Below, piece by piece: positions 44,646 through 55,220 of a stretch of DNA of 64,000 nucleotides (position 1 is its first letter; each line of letters begins with the position of its first letter). This DNA is from Isoetes taiwanensis. Taxonomy: Eukaryota; Streptophyta; Lycopodiopsida; Isoetales; Isoetaceae. The position numbers and the translations under genes are program-made. Under the pieces are notes generated by a model. That model searched no databases and was not told the origin of the DNA. It worked only from the letters and a program-made list of their open reading frames with translations. Location of the stretch: positions 14,631,410 to 14,695,409 of the forward strand of contig JAJEKV010000008.1 in NCBI GenBank assembly GCA_021234155.1. Reading direction: 5' to 3'.

Positions 44646-45485
44646 ATGACGACCAAGGTTAAAAACAAGACTACGAAACCTATTAAGACTGAATTTGCAG
44701 AGACTTCAAAGGCTAAAGTTGATAAAGCCAACAAGACAGAAACAAAGAAACAAACAGTAACGACTGCAGATGAAACCGAAATCTCTTCTGAGTCAAATTC
44801 TTCATTTGCCTCAGACCATGGATCAGACTCAGAAATAGCCTCTTCTGGTAATATGATTCAACAGGTTAAAGATATGCTCACGGAGTTTAAACAAACCTTC
44901 ATTCAAGACTTCGTCAAGAATGCAATGCAAAAAATGTTGAAGGAATTGAAGGCAACTATGGCAGAGGAATTTAGGAAAGAATTAGATAAGATCAAAGCTG
45001 ATGGAGAAGATACTGCAAGAGAATTAAGAAACGAAATTGAGATGATCAGAGACAGTAAGAGCTATGAATCTGAAGCAGACCCTGCAGAACCCAAGGTGCC
45101 TGAAGATCTTAACATGCTGAGAACCCAATTCCAAGATTACGTGGAGGAGCAAGAACGACGGCAATGATCTTTGAACCTTCGAATTGTTGGATTAACAGAG
45201 ACTGAGCAAGAGAGTATGCAAGCAGTAGCGGAAAAGTTTTTTTTAGATGATCTAGGAGTACAAGATGGAGGTATTACAGAGGCCTTTCGAATTGGAAAAA
45301 AAGGAACAGGAACTCATCATATTCTTGTCAGATTTCTTAGCAGGGATGCAAGACTTGTTGTGATAAAAAACTGGTACAAGCTGAAAGAAAAATTCATCTG
45401 GATCAATGATGACTTAACTAGAGAACAGATGACATTGAACAAAAAAAATTATTGGAAGAAGGGGAAAGCCATCATTGAAGGATAG
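44646..45485 (+). pseudogene. LINE-A ORF1 protein (coiled coil plus RRM-like domain), one in-frame stop
   Basis: About 280 codons in one frame, broken only by a TGA at 45165-45167. The N-terminus is Lys/Thr-rich, followed by a Ser/Glu acidic stretch. Then a heptad-like helix (about residues 75-145; MLKELKATMAEEFRKELDKI) suggests trimerising coiled coil. After the stop, LNLRIVGLTETEQESMQAVA, ITEAFRIGKKGTGTHHILVR and ARLVVIKNWYKLKEKF look like the RRM-type nucleic-acid-binding domain of L1 ORF1p. In the family this protein coats the element RNA and acts as a chaperone. Confidence 0.75.
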
Positions 45486-45536
45486 GAAAACGCGGGGGCA
45501 CTCAGAATCATAATCTAGAATATAAATAGGCTCATA

Positions 45537-46561
45537 GTGGATAAGATTTTTAGTATGACAGAGACCATAGATCAGGCTGATATGATATGCTTCTTAGAAA
45601 CAAAAGAACACGATCTCTATGAATTACCAGAAATTGATGGGTTTGAAAGGGTATACTCAGTGCGGAACCACAGATTTAGAGAAGGGGATAATGGCAATGG
45701 AGGAGTTGCATGGTATATCAGGCATGGATTCCGAGACCTAGTACATGGAATTAAAAGAGATCAAAACAATCAGTATATTTGGCTCACAATCCAAGGTACG
45801 AGTACATTCTTTTTAGCAGTATGCTATTATGCCCCAAGGCATAAACAGGCATACCAAAAACACAAATGCATGCAGTGAAGATATGTTTTTTTGAGCTTGA
45901 GCAGGATATAATGAAATATCAAAGCAAAGGAGATATCCTACTGGTAGGTGACTTCAATTGTAGAACGGGAAATAGGCAAGCAACTACTTACATAGGAGAC
46001 CGTGATCCATTATGGCTTGATGCAATGGAAGATAAAGAGTTGAAAATTCAGGGATGGTATAGAGAATCGGATGATTCAATTATTACTCGATCTGGTAGGC
46101 AGCTTCTTAACTTGTGCTGCAGCAGTGGACTTCTTATATGTAATGGCATTGCAAAATTCCTTGAAACCACCAAATGCACCTGCAGAGGAAAGAGCATAGT
46201 AGATTATGTGATAACATCTGACAAGGCAATCAAGCAAATAACAAAATTTGTGGTTATGGATGAGCAGATTGAATCCGATCATACGCCCTTGTCTGTAATG
46301 CTTCCTATCAGAACATTAGAGATAACACAGGTCTCTAAAAAGGCTCAGGTGATAAAACTTAATCCAAAAATGGCTAAGCACTACCAAGAGACTGTGGACA
46401 CCATGATTGCTGAAATGGATTGGTACAAAGATGCTACAAGCATTAGTGACAGCATACACAAGATTCTCACAGAAGCATCTGAAAAAAGTTTCACTTCTCA
46501 GCGGGCAAAGAAAGGCTTGAAATGTAACTCAGGGTTTGATAAGGACACTCAAAAAATGTGA
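45537..46561 (+). pseudogene. LINE-A ORF2 endonuclease domain, one frameshift
   Basis: The first frame (45537-45878) starts with MICFLETKEHDLYELPEIDG, close to the usual N-terminal ETK metal-binding block, and has GGVAWYIRHGFRD. Near 45,870 the frame shifts and goes on with DILLVGDFNCRTGNRQATTY, LLNLCCSSGLLICNGI, KSIVDYVITSD and IESDHTPLSVML. The GDFN, DYV and SDH blocks are those of APE-type LINE endonucleases. All catalytic blocks are present across the two frames. Confidence 0.8.
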
Positions 46562-47690
46562 AAGTGATCAGAAACACAACCTAAGAAAGAAATACATGAG
46601 TCTTGTAAGATTGAAGAAATGGAGATTTATCAAAAACCAACAAGAAACACTTTTGAGTCAGTATCTTGGGGAACCCAAACTTTTTTGGAACAAACTAAAA
46701 AACAAGAAACAACAAGAGATCCCACTTGAAGCTAGTGAATTATGGGACATGTGGTTAACCTATATTATGATAGTAGCATCCCCTTGGAAAAGAAAGTGAA
46801 ATCAGACCTTATATTCACAGAGGAAGATGTGGCTGAAGGTGTTAAACACCTTGCAAATGGAAAAGCAAGAGACCTACATGGGCTGAGTGCAGAACATCTG
46901 AAATGGGCTGGTAGGAATCTCCATAAAATGATTGCAAAAATGTTCACTGCGACTATGAAAGAAGGGTTTCCTCGAAAATGGCAATTGAATAGAGTGGTTC
47001 CCATGCATAAAAGTGGCTCAATAACTGATGTCAATAACTACAGAACTCTTATGGTGAGCAACGTGTTTTCAAAACTATTAGCCACAATTCTGGAGAAGAA
47101 GATAAGTAAATGGGCAGAGGAGCATGGCGTGCGGGCGGAGACTCAGACTGGATTCCGACCACATAGATCTACCATAGATCATTTGCTTACCTTGAAGTCC
47201 ATCTTCGACTCAGTGAAAGGTACGAAAAAACCAGTTTATGTCTCTTTTGTTGACTTCAAAAAAGCTTTTGATAAAGTCCCGAGAGTGAAACTTTGGGAAA
47301 GACTGGAAAACTTACAGGTACCCGAGCATTTAAGGCATGCAGTCTATGTGTTATATGAGAAGGTACTGTCCAATTATCGTTTCCTCTCTTTCTAGATATG
47401 CAAGATTGTGTTGAAAGCAATGTTGGAGTAAAGCAAGGATGTCCAATGTCCCCGACATTGTTTGGTCTATTCATTGACAGCCATCTAGATGCCCTGGATA
47501 CTTTCTGTTGGACCACTGAAATGCGGATTAATTTAGCCATCTCATCTCATCTCATCTCATCTCATCTCATCTCATCTCATCTCATCTCATCTCATCTCAT
47601 CTTCGCGCTAGCCAAGGCTTCCTTCCTTCACTTATCATGGGCATAATATGGAGGTAGCACCCACCTACAAGTACCTGGGCATTCAAGACT
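46536..47690 (+). pseudogene. LINE-A ORF2 reverse transcriptase, catalytic block deleted
   Basis: RT text: EDVAEGVKHLANGKARDLHG, GFPRKWQLNRVVPMHKSGSI, NNYRTLMVSNVFSKLLATIL, ETQTGFRPHRSTIDHLLTLK and VSFVDFKKAFDKVP, then after a frameshift SNVGVKQGCPMSPTLFGLFI. Immediately after LFGLFID comes SHLDALDTF. The (F/Y)ADD catalytic segment that should lie between them is absent. A CATCT array follows, and the frame ends with EVAPTYKYLGIQD-like text. The copy cannot reverse-transcribe. Confidence 0.8.
47538..47602 (+). repeat. CATCT microsatellite, 13 copies, inside LINE-A
   Basis: A perfect 65-base (CATCT)13 array sits between MRINLA and KASFLHLSW text of the RT thumb region, replacing the coding sequence expected there. 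Both sides are recognisable LINE. Confidence 0.9.
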
Positions 47691-48086
47691 AAGCATTAGC
47701 TTTACTTTCAAAAGCTAGGAAGCTTCAAAAGGATCTATATAAGCAAATTTTCAAGCCTAATTAGCCTCACTCCCAATATATGTTGGAAGTTGAAGCAATC
47801 TAGGCAGTCTAAGATGCGGCATTAGTTCCAATGTTTTATACGTTTCACTGATGGAAGTTTTAAAAGGATAAGCACCTTTTTCTAAGCCTACGTTGTGGTT
47901 ACACAACATGTGTTGGAAGTCAAAGCCTCACTAAGATATCCAACATAGCTTTTTTTTTCCAAGTGAGGATTTGGTCGGATCATAGGTACTTCCAACTATC
48001 ATTCTAGGGCCTAATCACTCTCCACTTTTCCTTATATGATTAACATTGCTAATAAGGAAGAAATGGCAGAACCATTCCTGCCAATG
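47691..48086. other. Sequence between LINE-A and Gypsy-II
   Basis: No gene recognised. Two loosely similar phrases (TGTTGGAAGTTGAAGC and TGTTGGAAGTCAAAGC at about 47,780 and 47,910) hint at an old duplication. Confidence 0.3.
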
Positions 48087-48091
48087 GTAGT

Positions 48092-48596
48092 TGTTACGGG
48101 CCAAGGGCAAGTCGCGCTTGCAGGCCTTGGGACCGGGAGTCTGCCTTGAAAGTGCCACGGGGTGGCCTGGGAACATTCCAAAGAGCAGTTACTGCCTAGG
48201 GGCGACGTGGGGTTTTTTTTAAATGGCTAAAGTTTCGTATAAAAGAAGGCCCTTCTTAAAAACCACTAAACCATTGTTTTTGGGGTATGATGTGGCATTA
48301 CCCCATTGGTTGAGGTAATTAAAAAGGAAAATCGAAGATCTGTGATCAAGGCCTACTATAAGCGGCCAGATCAGTTAAGAATAGGTCGGATCTGAGCATA
48401 GGATACTCGATTTTAGCTCTAGAAAAGGCCCATTGCCCTTTTTCCTCCTATTCTTGGCTCTAATGGTCTTATAAAGGAACTAGAGATGATTTCTGAGATC
48501 ATAGTTTTCCTCTGGAGCCAAGCGAACGGAACAACCTGCTCTTCCTTGTAGCTTGATCTTCTGTGTCTGGGGGTTTTAGACCATTTCGAATTGATT
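48092..48596 (+). repeat. 5' LTR of Gypsy-II, last third missing
   Basis: About 505 bases match the 3' LTR from TGTTACGG to GACCATTTCGAATT, including TATAAAAG (about 48,238-48,245). The match stops at about 48,596, where copia sequence begins. The last 260 or so bases of the LTR are not found. Confidence 0.85.
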
Positions 48597-48659
48597 GTAT
48601 CTCCAGAGCAGTTGTCAACCTGGGAAATGTATCAATTTTCATTAGAACCATTGCCAAGA

Positions 48660-49975
48660 CAAGAATGGAAGCAGAAAGGATGCTCAAGACTGAACTTGAG
48701 CAGAATCGAGTCATGGAAGAAGAGGAAACATCTCAGATTTTGTTGACAAAGGGCAAGTGGAAAGGTGTAAATCGCCAAAGTAACAAAGTTGGCCCATGTT
48801 TCAACTGCAACAAACTTGGCCATATTAAAATAGATTGCCCTGACCTAGCAAGGGAAATAAACTGCTACAATTGTGGTGGGAAAGGACACTATGCCTCAAA
48901 TTGTTCCACACCCAAGGGTGGAGCTAGGGGAAGAGGAAGGAGCAGCAGGGGCAGTTCTGTTTTTAGAGGAAGGGGAAGAGGAAGAATCAAAGGAACAAAC
49001 CCTGAGGCAAATGTTGCAGAGGAAGTCTTGTTGGAAGAAGAAACTGGTGAAGAAGAGGATGAGGTAAGCAAGATATTTTCCACATGTCATGATAAGATAA
49101 GTAATGATAACTTTTTTATTCTAGATAGTGGAGCTGAAAAGTCCATTGCGTGTTCCACCAAAATCTTGAAGGAAAATAAAGGGTGTCAAGGAGGCCACAT
49201 ACAAGTTGGGAATGGAGATTTACAACGAGTAGAAGACATTGGAGTTTTAGAATTGTTTGATTTAGATGGAAAGATAGTGAATCTTCAAAATGTACTATGT
49301 GTTCCCACTCTAGTTAGAAACTTGATCTCGATATCTCAGCTAGTTGATATGGGATTTAAAGTTGTTTTCGAGCAAATGCATTGTAAGATTTTTGAAGGAA
49401 ATAAATTGAGGTTTTTGGGAAGAAGAGTTGGAAATCTGTTTGGCTTAAGTTCAAAATGTATTGGAAGCATAAATTTAACTACAATTCCCAATATATCAAT
49501 ATGGCATCAAAGATTAGGCCATGTAAATGTAAAGACCATTGAATCTATGATCAAACAGGGTTGGATCAATTCTGCAGACACCAAAACAGAAAATTATGTG
49601 TGCAGGGGTTGTCTTCTAGGAAAGCACTCGAGACTGCCATTTGGAAAAGCAAAAAGGAAATCAGATGAAATTCTTGAGCTAATACACACGGATTTATGTG
49701 GGCCTCTAAACGTGACTGGTATAACAGGAAAACATTATTTCATAACCTTTATTGATGATTTTAGCAGGAAAACCAAGGTTTACTGTCTAAGATCAAAGGA
49801 TTTGGCTTTTGAAGCCTTCAAGGCATTTGTAGCTGAAGTAGAATGTGAAACGGGGAAGAAAATCAAGTGCGTACGATCTGACCATGGAGGTGAGTACATG
49901 TCCTCAAAATTTAAGAGTTATTGCATTAAAAGGGGAATTAAAAGACAATATACTTGTAGTTATACACCACAATAA
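48660..49975 (+). pseudogene. Copia gag C-terminus, protease and integrase (first part)
   Basis: Open from 48563 to a TAA at 49973-49975. Two CCHC knuckles (CFNCNKLGHIKIDC and CYNCGGKGHYASNC) and a Gly/Arg-rich stretch end gag. FILDSGAEKSIA is the copia protease active site (usually DSGAS or DSGCS). IWHQRLGHVNVKTIESM with CRGCLLGKHSRLPF is the HHCC integrase zinc finger. HTDLCGPL and IKCVRSDHGGEYMS hold two catalytic Asp residues. The stop falls in the PQQNG block as a CAA-to-TAA change. The first codons, before about 48,660, do not look like copia gag and may derive from the flank. Confidence 0.85.
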
Positions 49976-50443
49976 AATGGAGTTGCAGAGAGGAAAAACA
50001 AAACAGCAGTAAATGCTTTGAATGGAAAGACTCCAGAAATGCTATGGTCAGGGAAAATCCCAAGCTATGAAAAATATAGGGTGTTTGGATGCCTTGGATA
50101 TACACATATCCCCCAAGAAATGAGACAAAAATTGGATGATAAATCTGTCATAACCTATTTGGTTGGTTATGACGAACAATCGAAAGCATATAGGATGTAT
50201 AATCCTAAGCAGAGGAAAGTTGTAGTGAGCAGAGATGTTACATTTGTAGAACATGAATTATATAGGCCCAGCATGAATCAGGTTACTCCAACAAAAGGAA
50301 ATGTGACTGAAGAAAGAAAAGGAGAAGCGAGCTTTGATCAGGATGATGAAGAAAAAGGGAAATATACAGCTAGAGAATTTTCAGAAAATCAGATTATAGA
50401 AAGAAATGTGGTAATGGTGCATGGCTGGAAAATCAGATTATAG
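49976..50443 (+). pseudogene. Copia integrase, second part, with internal deletion
   Basis: It goes on in the same frame after the stop: NGVAERKNKTAVNALNGKTP, then EMLWSGKIPSYEKYRVFGCL. The third catalytic residue, Glu of NGVAERKN, is present. Around 30-35 residues usual between ERKN(R/K)T and GKTP (the helix with ARSML and LPxxFWAEA) are missing, in frame. The frame ends at 50,443 after a short duplication of GAAAATCAGATTATAGAA (50,384 and 50,428), which shifts the frame. Confidence 0.8.
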
Positions 50444-52154
50444 AAGGACAAGATAGTGATCATATTTCTGAAGCAAATCAGGAAACAACAAGTAATGTTA
50501 CAGGAAATGAACATAAAGAAATTGGAAATGTGAAGAAAAGAAAATCTGAAGTTCAAAGGCTCAAAGAGGACATTAACATAGACACGACTGTATATGGCAG
50601 GAAAGAAAATGGGAAGAGTAGCAGGCTGGATTTGAATAAGGCAAACGTAGAGGAAACTTTGATGGTACTGGAGGCTGGAATACCAGAGACATATGAAAAA
50701 GCAGTTAGTAGTTTGGAAGCACAAAACTGGAAAGAAGCAATGTGGGAAGAAATGAGATCTTTTCAGAGAATCTCTACATATGACATAGTTGATTTGCCAA
50801 AAGGGAAGACTGCAATAGGAAGTAAATGGATATTTAAGTTAAAGAGGAATGCAGATGGATCTACAAAGTACAAAGCAAGACTAATGGCTTAGGGATATTC
50901 ACAGAAAAGAGGCATTGATTTTGACGAAACATATTCCCCCGTGGTTAAACTGGCAAGCATCAGAATAATTATCTCAATAGCAAATGCATTAAGCTTAGAA
51001 CTGCATCATATGAATGTGTGCACAGCATTTCTTAATGCAGACCTAGATGAAGAAGTTTTTATGAGACAAGCACAAGGTTTTGAGCAAGGTAACAAAAAGG
51101 TTTGGAAATTAAAAAAGGCAGTCTATGGACTAAAGCAGTCACCAAGACAGTGGTACATGTGCATTGATCAGTATATGATAGAACAAGGCTTTGTAAAGCT
51201 TGCTAACGATGGAAATGTATATATTTTGAGAAAGGGAGACAATTTTTGCACAATGGCAATCTATGTAGATGACTGCGTGCTGGCAGCAAACAATGAAAGC
51301 ATGTTAGTGGAATGCAAAGAAATGTTAAAGGCCAGATATAAAATGTCTGACCTAGAAGAGTTAACTCAGTTCTTGGGCATCGAAGTAAAGAGAGACAAGA
51401 TAAATAAAAGGATATCTTTATGTCAAAGCAAATATCTTGACTCTGTTCTAAAAAGATTTAACATGCAGCATTGTAATTCCATAAAAGCTCCAACTGTCCC
51501 AGGACTAAAGTTGTCTAAACAGATGTGTCCAAAATCTGAGCAAGAAAAGGAGGAAATGGAGAAAATTCCATACAGGCAACTAATTGGCAGCTTATTGCAC
51601 ATTGCAAACAATACTCAGCCAGATATAGCTTTCATTGTAAATGTCCTGAGTAGATACAACAATAACCCAGGTTATGCTCATTGGCAGGCAGCAAAAAGGG
51701 TATTGAGATTCTTAAAGGGCACAAAAAATACAGGGATAGTGTATGACTCAAATGATCTGCAACTCAAAGCATAGTCTGATGCAGATTGGTGTGGAGATCA
51801 GGACGAAAGAAAATCCACTTCAGGCTATATACTGATGTTAGGTGGTGGTCCTATATGTTGGAGAAGCAAGAAGCAATCATCTATAGCACTATCAAGAAGG
51901 CCGAAAGTAGAATATCGACCACTACTCTAGCAGCAAAGGAAATAATATGGACAAGGAGACTATTAGAAGAATTGGGAATAAAGCAAGAAAATAGTACAGA
52001 ACTGTTTTGTGACAATCAAAGTTGTATCGCCATGACCAAGAATCCAATTTTGCATGAGAGAACCAAACACATTGAGATGGAAATGCATTACATTAGAGAT
52101 ATGGTGAGAAAGGTCAAATTCAGCTCAGGTTTATTTGTTCAGATAAACAGTTAG
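50444..52154 (+). pseudogene. Copia reverse transcriptase and RNase H, three stops
   Basis: RT starts NWKEAMWEEMRSF, GSKWIFKLKRNADGSTKYKA; a TAG at about 50,890 replaces the Gln of MAQGYSQ. Next are FDETYSPVVKLASIRIIISI, HHMNVCTAFLNADLDEEVFM, KKAVYGLKQSPRQWYMCIDQ and the catalytic MAIYVDDCVLAA (about 51,258-51,293). RNase H follows, with a TAG just before SDADWCGD at about 51,772, CWRSKKQSSIALS, then FCDNQSCIAMTKNPILHERT and KHIEMEMHYIRD. Only a few stops and shifts, so it is younger than Gypsy-I. Confidence 0.85.
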
Positions 52155-52230
52155 CTGATATATGTACAAAGGCTTTGGGAAGTAAAAGATTTTCAAATCT
52201 ATCAGAGAGGTTCAACTGTAAAAAAACTGT

Positions 52231-52434
52231 AAGTTGAAAGGGGGAATAGCAACACTCTATGTATAATCGGGTGATTAAGCTGAAGGCAAAAGCAGTGAAA
52301 GTTTGATTGAAAGACGAATGCTGAAATGCAAAACTTTAACAGATTATAAGCTGCAGAGTTCACAAGGGAACAAGCAGAAAAATTATGAATGCTGAAATGC
52401 ATAACTTTGACAGATTATAAGCTGAAAAGGGGAA
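52231..52434 (+). promoter_or_regulatory. Copia 3' noncoding region and polypurine tracts
   Basis: AAGTTGAAAGGGGGAATAG (about 52,232-52,250) and GCTGAAAAGGGGAATG (about 52,421-52,436) are both purine-rich tracts of the copia type. The second directly precedes the LTR start TGTTAATG and is the likelier plus-strand primer. Confidence 0.6.
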
Positions 52435-53229
52435 TGTTAATGAATGTTCATCTTATAATCATGGCATGGCAACCTTTTTATCTAGGTTGTACAGAATTGA
52501 TGGCACAACAAACTTTTTATCTAGGTTGTACAGAATTGAATGAGCAGCATTGCAATCTTTTTATCTAGGTTGCACGCATATCTGTGTGAAATTGCTTGAG
52601 CAGTGTTGTAAAGAAAAAACAGGGTTCACATTGCAAGGAGACACAGGTATTAGGGTTGCTTCTGTAAAAATTGATACACTTGGTTAATCTATGGTTTAAA
52701 TTAATTTGAAGTTGAATTACAATGGTCTATGTGACCATTGGGTTAACTATAGAGAACGACCAGGATATTTTTAGTCAACACATTTTTAGGAGTCGAGGTC
52801 CAATAGAGAGAAGACATCGATCAAACAGTTGATCGGTCCAATACAAATGTGGCAGGAAGGACATGCTGATAGATCCGAATGCTTTCGGTTAGGCTAAACG
52901 GCAAGGTGAGAGCATAAAAATGAAAATAAAAGAAGTAGTTGGGCATCCTTGGGCACAGCGAAATCTCGAGGTTTGTCTTTGTATTGAAGCTGAATATTTT
53001 ATGAATAGTTAGAAGTTACAATGGTATGTTGAAATACAAGGTACAATACCATGGAAAATATGTATGTTTGTTGAATGGATGCACGAAGATGACCAATAAA
53101 TAGTAATGTGAAGAAGTGCAGTGTTGAGTAATGATCTTGTGATCATTGTTAATGCTCTGATCTTGTCATATGTTTCTATCTAGCTATTGAAATTGTTGCA
53201 TTGACTTATTAATTTGCAAAATCTTAACA
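52435..53229 (+). repeat. Copia 3' LTR (right end uncertain)
   Basis: It starts TGTTAATGAATG right after the purine tract. It contains three copies of a TTTATCTAGGTTG phrase (about 52,477, 52,516 and 52,559), a local tandem array. The end is set at TTAACA (53,224-53,229) for the six-base inverted match with TGTTAA; the alternative end is CAACA at 52,782. With no second LTR in the window the choice cannot be checked here. Confidence 0.5.
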
Positions 53230-53279
53230 TATGCACCTCTGATAGTCATCATGCACTAATATCATTCAGAAAGTCAGTG

Positions 53280-53631
53280 CACTCCGTATGTGGTTGAAGG
53301 AGAGGCGGGGCCTCAAGTTCATCGTGGAGATCAACAAGTGCAGGGTGTGGACTTGATACTTCAAGATAGAAGTCACCTAGAATAGTACAGTTTAGAATTG
53401 ATGTCCATTTGATCAATTTGAAACGTTATGATGTCATTCTAGGGATAAAGTGGCTTCAAACTGCACGTCCTCTCATTGACTGGGCATCTCATATATTAAC
53501 TTTTGAGTTCGAAGACATTAAGTCTGTTAGTATACAAGGATCACCTTACGTGGGATCCAGGTAATTGTTATCGGCCACTCAGGCCAAAACTGCTTTTAGA
53601 GTGAATAATACTCAAGTTTTTGGAATATATG
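53280..53631 (+). pseudogene. Gypsy-II protease end and linker
   Basis: It reads RYDVILGIKWLQTARPLIDW and then ASHILTFEFEDI (about 53,421-53,525), the stretch after the aspartic protease in Ty3/gypsy polyproteins. Stops lie before and after. The copia insertion or later deletion removed everything to its left. Confidence 0.7.
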
Positions 53632-53689
53632 TGTCATGAACCTGCGCGAAAATAAGAAAAATACGTGGAATATTTGTATGGTCATCACA
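53632..53689 (+). mobile_element. 58-bp mini element (deleted solo LTR) with ATATG target-site duplication
   Basis: It runs from TGTCATGAACCTGCGCGAAA to TATTTGTATGGTCATCACA and is flanked by ATATG at 53627-53631 and 53690-53694. Its first about 38 bases match the start, and its last 20 the end, of the 504-bp element at 58,899-59,402. It is inserted in the Gypsy-II protease-RT linker. Confidence 0.75.
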
Positions 53690-53719
53690 ATATGTATATG
53701 ATGATGATATATGTGTTAA

Positions 53720-54545
53720 AACTTGTAATTCATTTGTAGAGCAACCGGATGGAAGCTCCCAGCTTCATCCTCAGTTACTTGATCTTTTAGAAAGATACAA
53801 GGATGTGTTTCCCGAGGAGTTGCCTATAGGGCCACCCCCGTCAAGGGGAGTGGAGCATGAAATTGACCTTGAGCCTGGAACTAAACCAATGGCAAGAGCG
53901 CCTTACTGCTTGAGTCCTCTTGAGTTAGGGGAAGTTAAAAAGCAAGTTAAGGAATTGCTTGAAAAGGGGTTTAACTAGCCAAGCAAATCTCCTTTTGCAG
54001 CTCCAGTGCTGCTAGTTAAGAAAAAGGATGAGACTATGCACATGTGCATAGATTATCACGCGCTTAACAAAGCAACAATGAAGACGATATCTTAGATCAT
54101 TTGGGCGGTGCAACTTGGTTCATCAAGATTGATTTAAGAAGTGGATATCACCAAATTAAGATCCGTGAAGGTGATGAACCAAAAACTGCTTTTCAGAATC
54201 GCCAAGGTCATTATGAGTTCTTAGTCATGTCATTCGGTCTCACCAATGCGCCAGCTACATTCATGAGATTAATGAACCGAGTATTCGGTGATTACTTAGA
54301 TAAATAGGTTGAAGTATTCTTGGATGATATACTTGTTTACTCGAACTCATTGGAAGAACACTTTCAGCATCTAGAGCAAGTGCTTAAAGTGTTGCGATCC
54401 AATAAGTTGTATGCCAAAATCTCTAAGTGTGATTTCCTCAAGCAAAGGGTTGCTTATTTCGGTCACATCTTGTCAGGGGAGGGAGTGTCTCCAGATCCTA
54501 GCAAGGTATGAGAGGTACAAGAATGGATTCAGCCTGAGAATGTTC
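53720..54545 (+). pseudogene. Gypsy-II reverse transcriptase
   Basis: Blocks: [57 protein letters not shown], a small deletion between NKATMK and [47 protein letters not shown], the catalytic VFLDDILVYSNSL (about 54,310-54,350) and KCDFLKQRVAYFGHILSGEG. Stops at 53976 (TAG, FIQPSKSP block), 54305 (TAG) and 54508 (TGA). Confidence 0.9.
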
Positions 54546-55220
54546 ATTAGTTGAGAAGTTTTCTTGGGTTGGCTACCTATTACAGAAAATTTGTGCCTAA
54601 GTTTATTAAGGTAGTAGCCCCCCTCACCGATCTTTTGATTAAAGATCAAGAGTATATGTGGGGTCGAGCTCAGCAAGAGGCCTTTGAACGGATCAAAAGT
54701 CTTTTGATGAGTAGTCCAGTACTGAAGGTACCTGACCTCAATGAGTCGTTTGAGGTATATACGGATGCTTGTGGGCAAGCTCTGGGAGCTATGCTTATGC
54801 AACAAGGTCGTGTTATTGTATATGAAAGCTGTAAGCTTAATCATGCGGAACTGAATTATGCGATGTATGAACAGGAACTATTGGCTATAGTTCATGCATT
54901 GAAGACATGGCGGCACTACTTGAGATGTGGTACTAGTAAAGAGCCGCACAAGTTTGTGGTATATATTGACCGCAAGCCTTTAAGGTTTTTGCAAAGTCAA
55001 GCTGAGATTAGTCCTAGGCAAGCTAGGTGGCTTGACTTTTTGCATGAGTTCCATTTTAGTATTGAGCATACCCCTGGAAAGAATAATCCGGTTGCGGAAG
55101 CCTTATCCAGGATTAAGCATTTGAATACTTTGATGGTAGGGAAGAATGATCTCTTCCAAAGGATTAAAGATGTGTATCAAGAAGATAAGCAACAACCCAC
55201 AGTAACCAAATCTGGGGATT
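54546..55220 (+). pseudogene. Gypsy-II RNase H domain
   Basis: After a TAG at 54548 the frame is open: LRSFLGLATYYRKFVPKFIK, then PVLKVPDLNESFEVYTDACG with the first catalytic Asp, YAMYEQELLAIVHALKTWRH with the Glu, and KFVVYIDRKPLRFLQSQAEI. The usual TDH reads IDR here. WLDFLHEFHFSIEHTPGKNN and PVAEALSRI close the domain. Confidence 0.9.

Larger units (their letters stand above)
44400..47690 (+). mobile_element. LINE-A: plus-strand non-LTR element with ORF1 and ORF2, disabled
   Basis: It has both an L1-like ORF1 (44646-45485) and an ORF2 with endonuclease and RT (45537 to about 47,690), with a short 5' leader from about 44,400. The 3' part after the RT palm, including the zinc-finger domain and the conserved terminus, is missing or replaced. 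It belongs to the same broad family as LINE-B and -C, judged from collinear RT and palm text. Confidence 0.85.
48597..53229 (+). mobile_element. Ty1/copia element, 5'-truncated, inside Gypsy-II
   Basis: It shows gag zinc knuckles, protease, integrase, RT and RNase H in copia order (integrase before RT), then a purine tract and a single LTR. No 5' LTR, primer site or gag N-terminus is present. The right end is either 52,782 (AGTCAACA) or 53,229 (TTAACA, which gives the better inverted match to the TGTTAA start). Confidence 0.85.
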
